From contig JBGZBY010000106.1 in NCBI GenBank assembly GCA_041844915.1, positions 1 through 42,356 on the forward strand: a stretch of DNA of 42,356 bases, written 5' to 3'. Below are positions 17,482 through 26,246 of this stretch, piece after piece (positions within the stretch are counted from its first letter, which is position 1; every line of letters starts with the position of its first letter). The translations under genes were made by a program, and so were the position numbers. Below the pieces are notes generated by a model. It had not been told where the DNA came from. It was given only the letters and a program-made list of their open reading frames with translations, and did not search any database. The DNA comes from W11650 sp041844915. GTDB lineage: Bacteria; Bacillota; Clostridia; Lachnospirales; Vallitaleaceae.

Positions 17482-18838
17482 AAGATGCTTTCGCTGTGGG
17501 AATGCCCTGACCGAAGATTTGAAATGCGAGGTCTGCCGAAAGAAATATCCTTCATACCAAAAGGCGGAACAGCTATCCAAGCTGTACTACAATTTGGGTC
17601 TGGAGAAGGCAAGAACCAGAGATTTAAGCGGAGCGGCAGATATCTTAAGGCAGAGCATTCGATTGAATAAATATAATAAAGACGCCAGAAATTTATTAGG
17701 CCTGGTGTATTTTGAAATTGGAGAAACCGTCGCCGCATTGAGCGAATGGGTGTTGAGCCAGAATCTTTTTCCGGAAAATAATATCGCCTCAGAATATTTG
17801 GAGGTGATAAAAAAGAATAAAACGACGCTGGAGGCCGTAGACAATACCATTAAGAAATATAATCAATCCCTGGAATATATTCGCAGCGGCTCCTATGACT
17901 TGGCGCTGATTAATTTAAAGAAAGTTGTTGCCCTCAATTCCAACTTTATTCGAGCCTATCTTTTGCTTGCGCTTTTATATGTTAAGGCGGAGGATCCGGC
18001 GAATGCTCAGCGGGAATTGCAGAAAGTTCTTCAAATCGATGCCAATCATCATCTGGCCAGAAAATACTATGCTGAGCTGGTGCAGAAGGTCGGAGAGGAA
18101 AAAATCCTTTCGCCGGAGGAGGAAACTAAGAGAATACGGCAGAAAAATCAAAGGCAGATTGTTATTAATCAAAGCTTGCAGCAGATTGCAACTCTGGGGC
18201 TGGGGATTCTTTTGGGAGCAGGATTGCTTTATTTTTTGGTGTGGCCTTATCAAAAAAGCCTTTTGACAGATAAATCGGAGGACTTGAAGAAGGAAATTGT
18301 TATTTTGCAGGAAGAAAATAATGCGTTGCGGCAAGAAAAGGAAATAATCGCCAAAGAGGTTGAGCAGAAGGAGCAGCAGGTTCGCGCCATGGTCAAAGAG
18401 GTGCAGCTGGCGGCACAAAAATCTGCTGCTTCAGATGGCTATATTGCGGCGGCGGGGGCATATTTAAACAATGATTTGAACGCGGCGGCAGAGGTGCTGT
18501 TTGGGATTGCTTTATCGGAAAATTCTACGGTAGATAATGCGGTTGCCCATTTAAAGCAGCTGGTTTTTCCCAAGGTCAGCCAAGCTCTTTACATCAGTGG
18601 ATATTCGGCATACAGTAAAAATCAGCTGGACAAGGCGGTACAGGATTTGACCTTGGCGATGAAGTATGATGCCGGAGTTGATTTTAGTGATGACGTCATT
18701 TATTTTCTGGGCAGAACCTATGAAAAGGCGGGTGATAAGGCAAAAGCGGTTGAAACATTTAAGCTTTTGCTGGAGAAATACCCGAATACCGATAAAAAAG
18801 CCTATGCCGAAGGCAGGATATCCAGCCTTAGCCAGTAA
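17474..18838 (+). CDS. Zinc-ribbon and TPR membrane protein
   Basis: A 454-residue protein of unknown precise role. The N-terminus is a compact zinc ribbon with Cys5, Cys8, Cys18 and Cys21. Tetratricopeptide repeats fill about residues 30-200 (GLEKARTRDLSGAADIL, LLGLVYFEIGETVAALSEW, AYLLLALLYVKAEDPANAQREL). A single membrane helix (about 237-257) is followed by a coiled coil (about 265-315, rich in Glu/Gln/Lys) and more TPRs at the C-terminus (FLGRTYEKAGDKAKAVETFKLLLEKYP). The N-terminal half should be cytoplasmic and the C-terminal half outside. The layout suggests a scaffold that links a cytoplasmic complex to the envelope, perhaps in division or wall assembly. It is translationally coupled to the 51-residue protein. 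Confidence 0.85.
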   Translation: MSRRCFRCGNALTEDLKCEVCRKKYPSYQKAEQLSKLYYNLGLEKARTRDLSGAADILRQSIRLNKYNKDARNLLGLVYFEIGETVAALSEWVLSQNLFPENNIASEYLEVIKKNKTTLEAVDNTIKKYNQSLEYIRSGSYDLALINLKKVVALNSNFIRAYLLLALLYVKAEDPANAQRELQKVLQIDANHHLARKYYAELVQKVGEEKILSPEEETKRIRQKNQRQIVINQSLQQIATLGLGILLGAGLLYFLVWPYQKSLLTDKSEDLKKEIVILQEENNALRQEKEIIAKEVEQKEQQVRAMVKEVQLAAQKSAASDGYIAAAGAYLNNDLNAAAEVLFGIALSENSTVDNAVAHLKQLVFPKVSQALYISGYSAYSKNQLDKAVQDLTLAMKYDAGVDFSDDVIYFLGRTYEKAGDKAKAVETFKLLLEKYPNTDKKAYAEGRISSLSQ

Positions 18839-18848
18839 TGGTATAGAA

Positions 18849-19060
18849 CATTCCCAGAGAGAAAGCTCCCGATGGCGATTCTGTAAAAAGAGAAAGTCCT
18901 CGAAAGCGGCGAAGCCAGTGGGCAGAGGGAATGCTTAAAACATGGGATATTCCGAAAAGGAAAGCCCCCAATGCAGTTCTGTAAAAGGAAAAAGCCCCCA
19001 ATCAGCAGGTATGCAGGAAGGAAACCAGCTTGGAAGCGGCAAAGCCGGTGGGCAGATAGG
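18849..19060 (+). repeat. Diverged tandem direct duplication upstream of cysE
   Basis: 18849-18930 and 18948-19060 share a series of blocks in the same order: ATTCC, GAAAGC, TTCTGTAAAA, GAAGCCAGTGGGCAGA (AAAGCCGGTGGGCAGA in copy 2). The offset is 98-99 bases at first and then 130, because copy 2 holds about 31 extra bases. It lies directly after the TPR gene and shows no coding sense. Confidence 0.7.
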
Positions 19061-19097
19061 AGAGGGCGAATCGAGAAAGAAAGGATCACAGGAAAAG

Positions 19098-19799
19098 ATG
19101 TGGAAAAGGATCAGGCAAAGTATTGAAAACGAAATAAAGGTAATTACGGAAAGAGATCCTGCGATTAAAAGCCGAGCGGAGGTGTTCTTGTATCCGAGTC
19201 TGCATGCGATTCTGCACTATCGTCTGGCGCATTATTTCTATAAGAGAAGATTTTTCTTTTTGGCGCGGATGATATCGGTTTGGAGTGCCAGACGAACCGG
19301 TATAGAGATTCATCCGGGGGCAAGAATTGGAAAGGGACTTTTTATTGATCATGGACATGGCGTAGTAATCGGAGAAACGACAATTATTGGAGATAATGTA
19401 ACGATTTATCAGGGCGTTACCTTGGGTGGTACGGGTAAGGAATGGAAAAAAAGACATCCGACCATAGAGGACAATGTAATGATCAGCGCCGGTGCGAAGG
19501 TACTGGGCTCCTTTACCGTTGGACATGATTCCAAAATTGGTGCCGGTGCGGTAGTGCTGCATCCGGTGCCGCCCTACTCCACGGTGGTGGGCATCCCCGG
19601 ACGGGTGGTCAAAAACCGCGATCATCAAACGCCGAAGGATACCTTAAATCAAGTCGATTTGCCGGATCCGATTCGCAAGGAGATCTGTAAGCTGAAGCTT
19701 AGGGTGCGATATCTTGAACATCGAGCCGGAGGCCTTAATGCGAAGGATTTGGAATATTTGTATCAGGAATGCTGCGAAGGAGAAAATAAATGCTTGTAA
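19098..19799 (+). CDS. cysE: Serine O-acetyltransferase
   Basis: A 233-residue cytoplasmic enzyme that makes O-acetylserine from serine and acetyl-CoA, the first step of cysteine synthesis. The N-terminal helical part is short, as in Gram-positive and plant-type enzymes (PSLHAILHYRLAHYFYKR). It leads into the left-handed beta-helix of hexapeptide repeats: HPGARIGKGLFIDHGHGVVI with the catalytic His pair, then YQGVTLGGTGKE and VGIPGRVVKN. The frame opens at 18942 inside the intergenic duplication; ATG 19098 gives the family start MWKRIRQSIENE. It overlaps cysS by ten bases, so the two are one operon that joins cysteine synthesis to its tRNA charging. No T-box leader is visible upstream. Confidence 0.93.
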   Translation: MWKRIRQSIENEIKVITERDPAIKSRAEVFLYPSLHAILHYRLAHYFYKRRFFFLARMISVWSARRTGIEIHPGARIGKGLFIDHGHGVVIGETTIIGDNVTIYQGVTLGGTGKEWKKRHPTIEDNVMISAGAKVLGSFTVGHDSKIGAGAVVLHPVPPYSTVVGIPGRVVKNRDHQTPKDTLNQVDLPDPIRKEICKLKLRVRYLEHRAGGLNAKDLEYLYQECCEGENKCL

Positions 19800-21208
19800 T
19801 TTATAATACGCTATCCAAAAAAGAAGAAATCTTTCAGCCCTTAGAGTCGGGGAAGGTCAGGATGTATGTGTGCGGGCCGACGGTCTATGATCATATGCAT
19901 ATCGGAAATGCCCGTCCGGTGGTGGTTTTTGATGTGGTACATCGCTTTTTGCGGTATAGCGGTTATGAAGTCATTTTTGTACAGAATTATACCGATATAG
20001 ATGATAAGATTATTCATCGTGCCAATGAAGCGGGAATTACGGCAGCAGAGCATGCCGAAAAATTCATTGCGGAAATAGAAAAGGACTACAGCAGGTTGAA
20101 TACCTTGCCGATGATTCATCCTAGGGCAACGGAGGAAATCGAAGGAATTATCCGAATGATTTCCGAATTGATAGAAAAGGGATATGCTTATGAACAGGAT
20201 GGCTCGGTCTTTTTTATGCCGGAGAAATTTGGCGATTACGGCAAGCTGTCGGGCAAAAAACTCCAGGAGCTGGAAGCCGGAAGTCGGATTGAGGTGGATG
20301 AGCAAAAGCGAAGTCCCTTTGATTTTGTGCTGTGGAAGCCCAAAAAGGAGGGAGAGCCATATTGGAGCGCCCCTTGGAGCGATGGCAGGCCGGGTTGGCA
20401 TATCGAATGCTCGGAGATGGCGAGGAAATATTTGGGAGAAACCATTGATATTCATGCGGGCGGAACGGATCTGATCTTTCCGCATCATGAAAATGAAATT
20501 GCTCAATCCGAATGTGCCAACGGCAAAAAATTTGCCAGATTTTTTATGCATAATGGCTTTATCAATGTAGATAATAAGAAAATGAGCAAATCGCTGAATA
20601 ATTTTTTTACGGTCAGAGAAATCGCCGAGGATTATCGTTATCCGGTCATTCGTTTTTTGCTTCTTTCGGCGCATTATCGTAAGCCGCTGAATTTTAGCCG
20701 AGATCTGATGGAGGCAGCAAAGCAGAGCCTGACCAGATTAAGCAATGCCTACAATCGTTTAAAAGGCCTGACGGCGGGTTTGACAAAGGATTGGCAGGAG
20801 GGAGAGAAATGGCGGAGCGATACAGAGGACTTTTCACAATTTCCTGTGCTGGCAGGTATCAAGACGGACTTTGTTCGGGCAATGGAGGCGGATTTCAATA
20901 CTCCGGACGCGATTACAGCATTTTTTGAGCTGAGCCGTCAAAGCAATGCCCTGCTGAGCGAGGAGAGCACGGCGGAGGAGCGCTTGGCTTATCTGCGATT
21001 GTTTGAAGAATTTTGCTATGTTCTCGGTCTGGAGCTGGAGGAGGAAAAAATCCTTTTGGAGGAGGACATTTTAAAAAAAATTGAGGAACGTCAAAATGCC
21101 CGAAAGGCCAAGGATTTTGCCAGAGCGGATCAGATTCGGCAGGAGCTTTTGCAGAGCGGAATTGTGCTGGAGGATACCAGAGAAGGCGTGAAATATAAGA
21201 GAATATAA
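19790..21208 (+). CDS. cysS: Cysteinyl-tRNA synthetase
   Basis: A 472-residue class I synthetase that charges tRNA-Cys. Visible motifs are the HIGH-type YDHMHIGNARP, the zinc ligand Cys in YVCGPTVYDH, the WHIECSEMA loop with a further zinc Cys, FPHHENE and the KMSKS loop (NKKMSKSLNN). The C-terminal EERQNARKAKDFARADQIRQEL is the DALR/anticodon-region signature. Length and order are normal for the family. The start ATG overlaps the end of cysE. mrnC starts 87 bases after its stop. No damage is visible. Confidence 0.97.
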   Translation: MLVIYNTLSKKEEIFQPLESGKVRMYVCGPTVYDHMHIGNARPVVVFDVVHRFLRYSGYEVIFVQNYTDIDDKIIHRANEAGITAAEHAEKFIAEIEKDYSRLNTLPMIHPRATEEIEGIIRMISELIEKGYAYEQDGSVFFMPEKFGDYGKLSGKKLQELEAGSRIEVDEQKRSPFDFVLWKPKKEGEPYWSAPWSDGRPGWHIECSEMARKYLGETIDIHAGGTDLIFPHHENEIAQSECANGKKFARFFMHNGFINVDNKKMSKSLNNFFTVREIAEDYRYPVIRFLLLSAHYRKPLNFSRDLMEAAKQSLTRLSNAYNRLKGLTAGLTKDWQEGEKWRSDTEDFSQFPVLAGIKTDFVRAMEADFNTPDAITAFFELSRQSNALLSEESTAEERLAYLRLFEEFCYVLGLELEEEKILLEEDILKKIEERQNARKAKDFARADQIRQELLQSGIVLEDTREGVKYKRI

Positions 21209-21295
21209 GAGATATGCTGCATTCATTTTTGGCGGGCTTCTGTCCGAGGGCGGAAGTTTCCGGAACGGCTGATAGCAGCAAATTAGAGGATTTTT

Positions 21296-21706
21296 ATGGA
21301 TATTTTTGCAGATTTTTTAGGGCAGCTGAAGATTTTGCCCAAGGATATTAAGACCTATTCTCCGTTGAGCTTTGCTTATTTGGGGGACAATATTTACGAT
21401 CTGTTTGTGCGCTATATGGTTGTGGCGGAGGGCAATACCCAATCCAGCCAGTATCATGAAAGAGTAACGAGCTTTGTCAGAGCCGGAGGACAAACAGAAT
21501 TTTTTGAAAAAATCAAAGATGAGCTGACGGCAGAGGAAGCCGCTGTTTTTAAGCGTGGCAGAAATGCCAAAACGACGCATGTGCCGAAGCACTCCAGCCG
21601 CGAGGAATATGCAATAGCCACTGGAGTGGAAACACTGATCGGTTATCTTTTTTTAAAGGGAGAGATGGAGCGGCTGGTTGCCTTAATGGTCAAAGGGGTG
21701 TCCTGA
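21296..21706 (+). CDS. mrnC: Mini-ribonuclease III
   Basis: A 136-residue RNase III catalytic domain without the double-stranded-RNA-binding domain, which matures 23S rRNA in Firmicutes. The catalytic signature SFAYLGDNIYDLFVRYMV is at about residues 25-42, and the second acidic site is in the region EYAIATGVETLIGYLFLKGE. Position between cysS and rlmB is the conserved location. The stop is one base before the flippase start, so the two are co-translated. AGAGGA precedes the ATG. Confidence 0.95.
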   Translation: MDIFADFLGQLKILPKDIKTYSPLSFAYLGDNIYDLFVRYMVVAEGNTQSSQYHERVTSFVRAGGQTEFFEKIKDELTAEEAAVFKRGRNAKTTHVPKHSSREEYAIATGVETLIGYLFLKGEMERLVALMVKGVS

Positions 21707-21707
21707 T

Positions 21708-23306
21708 ATGACGACGCAGACAAAACGATTAATCACGGGAACGATGCTTCTGTCCTTCTCCGGACTTATCGTCAAATTGATCAATATTTTATATAAGCTG
21801 CCGCTGACGAATATGGTCGGCTTAAAGACCATGGGATATTTCAATACGATTTATTCGACCTATTTGGTTTTGACGGCAGCTTTGCTGGTGGGTATTCCGT
21901 CTACGATCTCCAAGCTGGTGGCCGAGGAGCGGGAGGCGGGGAATATCTGGCGCGCACATCGGCTTTTCCGGACAGGGCTTTTGCTTTCGACAGCGATCGG
22001 ACTATGCGTGGGCATAGCTTTTATTTTTTTGCCGTCCTATGCTGAAATTTTTGCATGGGAGCCAGAGATTCGCTATGTTTTGTGGGGACTCTCGCTTTCG
22101 CCGGTATTGATTGCCGTTTCCGGAGCTATTCGCGGGTATTTTCAGGGAATGCAGGATATGCTGCCGACGGCGGTCAGTCAGGTTATTGAGAATGTGGCTA
22201 AGGTTGCCTTGGGGGTTGGTCTGGTATTTCTGATGATGAAATGGGAGCTGCCGGGCTATATCAGTATTAGCGGGGCTTCTATCGGGATTTCCGCTGGCTT
22301 TGTGCTTGCAGCGCTATACCTGCTTCGAGAATACTATAGGAAAAGAAGGGAGTTTTTGCCATCCGAAGCGCAAAGGCCAGATAACGAAAAAAAAGGCGAA
22401 TTGCTGCAAAAGATTCTATGGGTGGCAATTCCTGTCACGATTTCTTCGGCTATGGTATCTATCATGGGCTTTATTGACTCGACGACGATTTATCAGCTGT
22501 ATACTTCTATGGGAGAATCACAGGAGGCAGCCAGAACAGCATTGAGCAGCGTTACGACGGTGCAGACGGTCATCAATGTGCCGCTGGCGATTAGCGCAGC
22601 GCTGGCGTTTAGTATTTTACCGGCAATTGCTGTTGCCGGGGTGCGTGGGAACAAGACGGAGCTGAACGAAAAAGTTAACATGGCGTTGCAGCTGGCTATG
22701 AAAATGGGCTTACCGGCAATGGTCGGCATTTTTCTTTTGGCGGAGCCGATTCTGACACTGCTGTACCGAGAAAAGATTTCTGCCGGGCTTTTGCAGATTT
22801 ACAGCGTATGCATGCTTTTTATGATATTGGCTCAGAGCGTAAGCAGTATTTTGCAGGGGCTGTCCGGCTATTACAAAACGCTGCTGGCAGTTCTGCTTGC
22901 TGTTGCCTTTAAGCTTGGCGGCAATGTGCTTCTGCTTAAAGCGGGATTGGGAGCAGCGGCGCTGATCTGGTCGTCACTGATATATTTTGCAGTTATCTTC
23001 GGAATCAATTATTTCTTTTTGAAAAAGCGAACGGAGCTTAAACTGGATTTTGGCAGAATTTTGTGGAAGCCTTTGCTTGCTTCGGCGGGCATGGGCGGAA
23101 TGGTATGGCTGGCTTATCAAGCCGTAACAGCTGTTTTGAGAGGGGCACGGGGAAATTTTCTGGCGATTATTTTGGCGGTTACGACGGCAGTTCCGATATA
23201 TGCTTTGCTTATGGGCGTTTTGCGGGGCTTTACCGCTGAAGAAATTCTGATTTTGCCAAGGGGCGAGAAGCTTTTGGCATATGCGAAAAAGTGGAAATGG
23301 CTGTAA
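21708..23306 (+). CDS. MOP-superfamily lipid flippase (SpoVB/MurJ-like)
   Basis: A 532-residue polytopic membrane protein of about 14 helices in the polysaccharide-transporter (MviN/SpoVB) group. It flips lipid-linked oligosaccharides or lipid II across the membrane. LLSFSGLIVKLINILYKLPL, NTIYSTYLVL and the QGMQDMLPTAVSQVIENVAK region are typical of SpoVB/YtgP proteins. It could be a lipid II flippase (MurJ role), a sporulation cortex protein (SpoVB), or the exporter for the polysaccharide genes that start at 25161. Sequence alone does not decide. Its start follows the mrnC stop with one base between, which places it inside a run (mrnC-rlmB) that is normally uninterrupted. Confidence 0.88.
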   Translation: MTTQTKRLITGTMLLSFSGLIVKLINILYKLPLTNMVGLKTMGYFNTIYSTYLVLTAALLVGIPSTISKLVAEEREAGNIWRAHRLFRTGLLLSTAIGLCVGIAFIFLPSYAEIFAWEPEIRYVLWGLSLSPVLIAVSGAIRGYFQGMQDMLPTAVSQVIENVAKVALGVGLVFLMMKWELPGYISISGASIGISAGFVLAALYLLREYYRKRREFLPSEAQRPDNEKKGELLQKILWVAIPVTISSAMVSIMGFIDSTTIYQLYTSMGESQEAARTALSSVTTVQTVINVPLAISAALAFSILPAIAVAGVRGNKTELNEKVNMALQLAMKMGLPAMVGIFLLAEPILTLLYREKISAGLLQIYSVCMLFMILAQSVSSILQGLSGYYKTLLAVLLAVAFKLGGNVLLLKAGLGAAALIWSSLIYFAVIFGINYFFLKKRTELKLDFGRILWKPLLASAGMGGMVWLAYQAVTAVLRGARGNFLAIILAVTTAVPIYALLMGVLRGFTAEEILILPRGEKLLAYAKKWKWL

Positions 23307-23444
23307 GCAGATGAAAAGTGGAGAGGATTCAGCAAAATAGAGCTAAGTAGGTCATGAAACTCGCTAAATCAGAGGGAAATGTGCGCAGCAGCTGGCGGGA
23401 AAAGGGAGAGCAGGCGAATAAAAAGAAAAGATTGGAGCAGGGCA

Positions 23445-24227
23445 ATGGGAAAAAAATATAATAAAAATGAAAAAACGAAGCAGAGAGCCTATCAGCCGTC
23501 CAAGGACGGAAGTCTGCGGCTGGGCGGTTATCATGCCGTGCTGGAAAAGCTAAAGGCAGGCGGCGAGGTACAGGAGTTGCTTTTGCAAAGGGACGGAAAT
23601 GTCGAAGAGCTGGCAGCCTTGGCAGCAAGGGCAGGAATAGGAGTTCGCTATTTGGAAAAGCAAGAGCTGGATCGTTACTGTCCGGAAAGACATCAAGGAG
23701 TGGTGGCGATAACCAGGGAGTATGAGTATGCCGAGGTGGAGGACATTTTGAAAGCGGCGGCTGAAAAGGGAGAGGCGCCCTTTGTTTTATTGCTGGATCA
23801 GATTACCGATCCGCACAATCTGGGAGCGATGATTCGGACCGCGCATCAGGCGGGCTGCCATGGCCTGATTATCATGGAGAGGCGCTCGGCATCGCTGACG
23901 GAAACGGTGGCGAGAACCAGCGCCGGAGCAATCGAGTATTTGCCAGTGGCTAGGGTGACCAATTTGAATCAAACCATTGATTATTTAAAAAAGCAGGGAC
24001 TGTGGATTGCCGGAGCGGATATGGATGGACAGCTTATGTATCAGGCGGATCTAAAAGGGGCGCTTGGCATTGTTATAGGCAATGAGGGCGAGGGATTGTC
24101 GCGGCTGACCAGAGAAAAATGTGATTTTATCGTATCCATTCCAATGTTTGGGAGAATTGATTCGCTCAATGCCTCGGTTTCGGCGGGAGTTTTGATTTAT
24201 GAGGCCTTGCGCCAGCGCCGTTTTTAA
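23445..24227 (+). CDS. rlmB: 23S rRNA 2'-O-methyltransferase (TrmH/RlmB family)
   Basis: A 260-residue SPOUT methyltransferase that uses SAM and modifies a ribose in 23S rRNA. The N-terminal substrate-binding domain (LGGYHAVLEKLKAGG) is followed by the knot domain with LLLDQITDPHNLGAMIRTA, GLIIMERRSASLTETV, IVIGNEGEGLSRL and IPMFGRIDSLNASVSAG. The frame is open from 23379; ATG 23445 has GGAGCAGGG just upstream and a basic Lys/Asn-rich tail that many homologues share. Gene order (before sigH) supports RlmB over other TrmH relatives. It lies 138 bases after the flippase. Confidence 0.93.
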   Translation: MGKKYNKNEKTKQRAYQPSKDGSLRLGGYHAVLEKLKAGGEVQELLLQRDGNVEELAALAARAGIGVRYLEKQELDRYCPERHQGVVAITREYEYAEVEDILKAAAEKGEAPFVLLLDQITDPHNLGAMIRTAHQAGCHGLIIMERRSASLTETVARTSAGAIEYLPVARVTNLNQTIDYLKKQGLWIAGADMDGQLMYQADLKGALGIVIGNEGEGLSRLTREKCDFIVSIPMFGRIDSLNASVSAGVLIYEALRQRRF

Positions 24228-24353
24228 TGAGGAGCAGGACTGCGGGGAGTTTTGGAACTGCCGGAGAAGGAAGGCTTGCGTGAAAGGGCGGGATTGACAG
24301 CCAAAGGGGCGCTGCCGAAGCGGGAAATAAGTCGGAATAGGCAGGAAGAAGGG

Positions 24354-24980
24354 ATGGATATGAAGGACTATTCAAAATTAACGGATGAGGAGATTTTAGA
24401 GCTGGTCAACGAGGGAGATAACAGAGCAATGGACTATTTGTTCAGCCGCTATAAGCCTTTAGTCGAAAAAAAATCTCGCTCTTATTTTATCAATGGAGGC
24501 AGTCGGGAGGACTTGACGCAGGAGGGCATGATCGGGCTTTTTAAGGCGATTCGGGATTTTCAGGCGCAGAAAAATGTTGCCTTTTTTCCCTTTGCCGAAT
24601 TATGCATCACGCGCCAGATTATTACGGCGGTCAAGCGTTCGGCTCGGAAAAAGCATGGACCGCTGAATAATTATGTGTCCTTGAACAAGCCGGCATTTGA
24701 TTTTGAAGAAGAAGACAGTGATGAGGATATGCTGGTTTATGTTCCGTCCAATCGGATTGAGGATCCGGAAAATTTGATTATCGGGCAGGAGGAGAGCTTT
24801 CGGATTAAGGAGGAGCTTTTAGGGAAGCTGAGCGAATTGGAAAAGCAGGTATTGCAGCTTCATTTAAGCGGCATTAATTATAAAGAGGTCGCGGAGCTTT
24901 TGCAGCGGCCGGTCAAGTCCATTGACAACGCGCTGCAAAGAATTAAGAAAAAGGCGGAGGAAGTAGTAAAAGGCGATTGA
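24354..24980 (+). CDS. sigH: RNA polymerase sigma-H factor
   Basis: A 208-residue sigma-70-family protein that directs RNA polymerase to early sporulation and stationary-phase genes. Region 2 is seen in NRAMDYLFSRYKPLVEKKSR and REDLTQEGMIGLFKAIRDF (core binding and -10 recognition). Region 4 is in LSELEKQVLQLHLSGINYKE and RPVKSIDNALQRIKKK (-35 recognition). Length and gene order (mrnC-rlmB-sigH) match SigH of Bacillus and Clostridia. The frame is open from 24252, but ATG 24354 with GGAAG upstream gives a normal start; ATG 24360 is an alternative. Its presence argues for a sporulating lineage. Confidence 0.9.
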   Translation: MDMKDYSKLTDEEILELVNEGDNRAMDYLFSRYKPLVEKKSRSYFINGGSREDLTQEGMIGLFKAIRDFQAQKNVAFFPFAELCITRQIITAVKRSARKKHGPLNNYVSLNKPAFDFEEEDSDEDMLVYVPSNRIEDPENLIIGQEESFRIKEELLGKLSELEKQVLQLHLSGINYKEVAELLQRPVKSIDNALQRIKKKAEEVVKGD

Positions 24981-25160
24981 AGGAAAAAAGAATAAAAGTG
25001 CAGTTTGATGATGGCTTAAATGCTAATTCGAGATTACCTATCCGATATTAAAAAGCATAAGATGATGGTATTTTTTATTCCCGTACAAAGATTTGTGGGT
25101 ATGGGATATGGCTATTAGAATTGCTGCGAGAGGCTCATTAATATATTAGGAGGTTACAAA

Positions 25161-25958
25161 ATGAAAATTACGGTATTTACAAGTAATCAGCCAAGACATA
25201 TTCATTTGTTGAAAAAATTGTCAGGAATTGCCGATACGGTATACGCCGTACAGGAATGCAATACGGTGTTTCCTGGCCTTGTCAAAGATTTTTTCAATAA
25301 TTCAGAGGTCATGCGCGATTATTTTCAAAGAGTGATTCAGGCGGAAAAAAATATTTTTGGAGATGTTGAGTTTTTGCCGTCCAATGTACGTTCGATGGCG
25401 ATCAAGATGAAGGATTTGAATAAGCTCCCGCTTTCAGCCCTGGCCGAAGCGCTGGAATCGGACTGCTATGTAGTCTTTGGAGCAAGCTTTATTAAAGGGG
25501 AGCTGATTGAATTTTTGGTGAAAAATCGCGCCTTTAATATTCATATGGGAATCAGCCCTTATTTTAGGGGAAGCTCCTGTAACTTTTGGGCGACCTATAT
25601 GGGAATGCCGGAGCTGGTAGGCGCAACCATTCATATGCTAAGCGAAAAGCTGGATGCCGGAGATATGCTCTATCACGCTTTGCCTCAGGCGGGCAGGATT
25701 GAGGCATTCGATCTGGGCATGCGAGCAGTGCAGGCAGCGCAGGACTCTTTGACAGAGAGAATAAGAACCGGAGAGATTTTTGAGATTATGCCGATAAAGC
25801 AGGACAAGGCGAGAGAAATAAAATATACGATCAACGCTGATTTTACCGACGAGGTGGCAAAGGCTTATTTACAGAGCCTGCCCTCGGCGGAGGAAATCTG
25901 GGAAAGGCTTTCAAAGCGGGACGAATCCCTGCTTTTAAACCCCTATTACGGGGAATAG
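25161..25958 (+). CDS. Formyltransferase-fold protein
   Basis: A 265-residue protein of the formyl-transferase N-domain fold used by Fmt, PurN and sugar N-formyltransferases. The active-site triad is present: Asn126 and His128 in NIHMGISPYFRGSS, and Asp165 in EKLDAGDML. There is no C-terminal Fmt domain, so methionyl-tRNA formylation is unlikely. PurN is about 200 residues with a different N-terminus. The family uses N10-formyltetrahydrofolate to formylate an amine. Its place ahead of polysaccharide genes suggests an amino-sugar or nucleotide-sugar substrate, which is inference. AGGAGG precedes the ATG. A spacer of 180 bases separates it from sigH and 288 from the next gene, so it may be its own unit. 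Confidence 0.8.
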   Translation: MKITVFTSNQPRHIHLLKKLSGIADTVYAVQECNTVFPGLVKDFFNNSEVMRDYFQRVIQAEKNIFGDVEFLPSNVRSMAIKMKDLNKLPLSALAEALESDCYVVFGASFIKGELIEFLVKNRAFNIHMGISPYFRGSSCNFWATYMGMPELVGATIHMLSEKLDAGDMLYHALPQAGRIEAFDLGMRAVQAAQDSLTERIRTGEIFEIMPIKQDKAREIKYTINADFTDEVAKAYLQSLPSAEEIWERLSKRDESLLLNPYYGE

Positions 25959-25961
25959 GAG

Positions 25962-26005
25962 TTTGCATGCAAAGCCCTTCCCTGTGGACGCAGAAATGGG
26001 AAGGG
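25962..26005 (+). other. Palindrome and stem-loop after the formyltransferase gene
   Basis: TTTGCATGCAAA (25962-25973) is a perfect palindrome. It is followed by CCCTTCCC (25975-25982) pairing with GGGAAGGG (25998-26005). No T-run follows, so it may be an RNA 3' end processed or bound, or a weak terminator. Confidence 0.4.
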
Positions 26006-26189
26006 AGCGGAAGAATAAAGCGAGAAATGACAGAGCGCCATAAACGCTGAATTTTCAAGTATTCCCTTGGCTGCGGAGAAAATAATAAAGGAGCAGGAGA
26101 AGGTCTTATATGTCGCCCTAAAAGCCGGATAAAACTGGCGCAGGGAAATACAGTGCAGACAATTTCTCCGCTCTTTTTGCGTTTTGGGC

Positions 26190-26218
26190 TGGAAAAATTC
26201 GATATTTTCGGCTATAAT
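26190..26218 (+). promoter_or_regulatory. Candidate promoter of the polysaccharide genes
   Basis: TATAAT at 26213-26218 with a weak -35 (TGGAAA, 26190-26195) 17 bases upstream. The start codon of the next gene is 28 bases after the -10. Confidence 0.5.
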
Positions 26219-26246
26219 ATTTTTAAAACAAAGAGGAAAGGAAAGA

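Noticed and set aside
18840..19097. T-box leader before cysE-cysS
   Set aside because: I looked for the AGGGTGG-type T-box sequence and a terminator and found neither.
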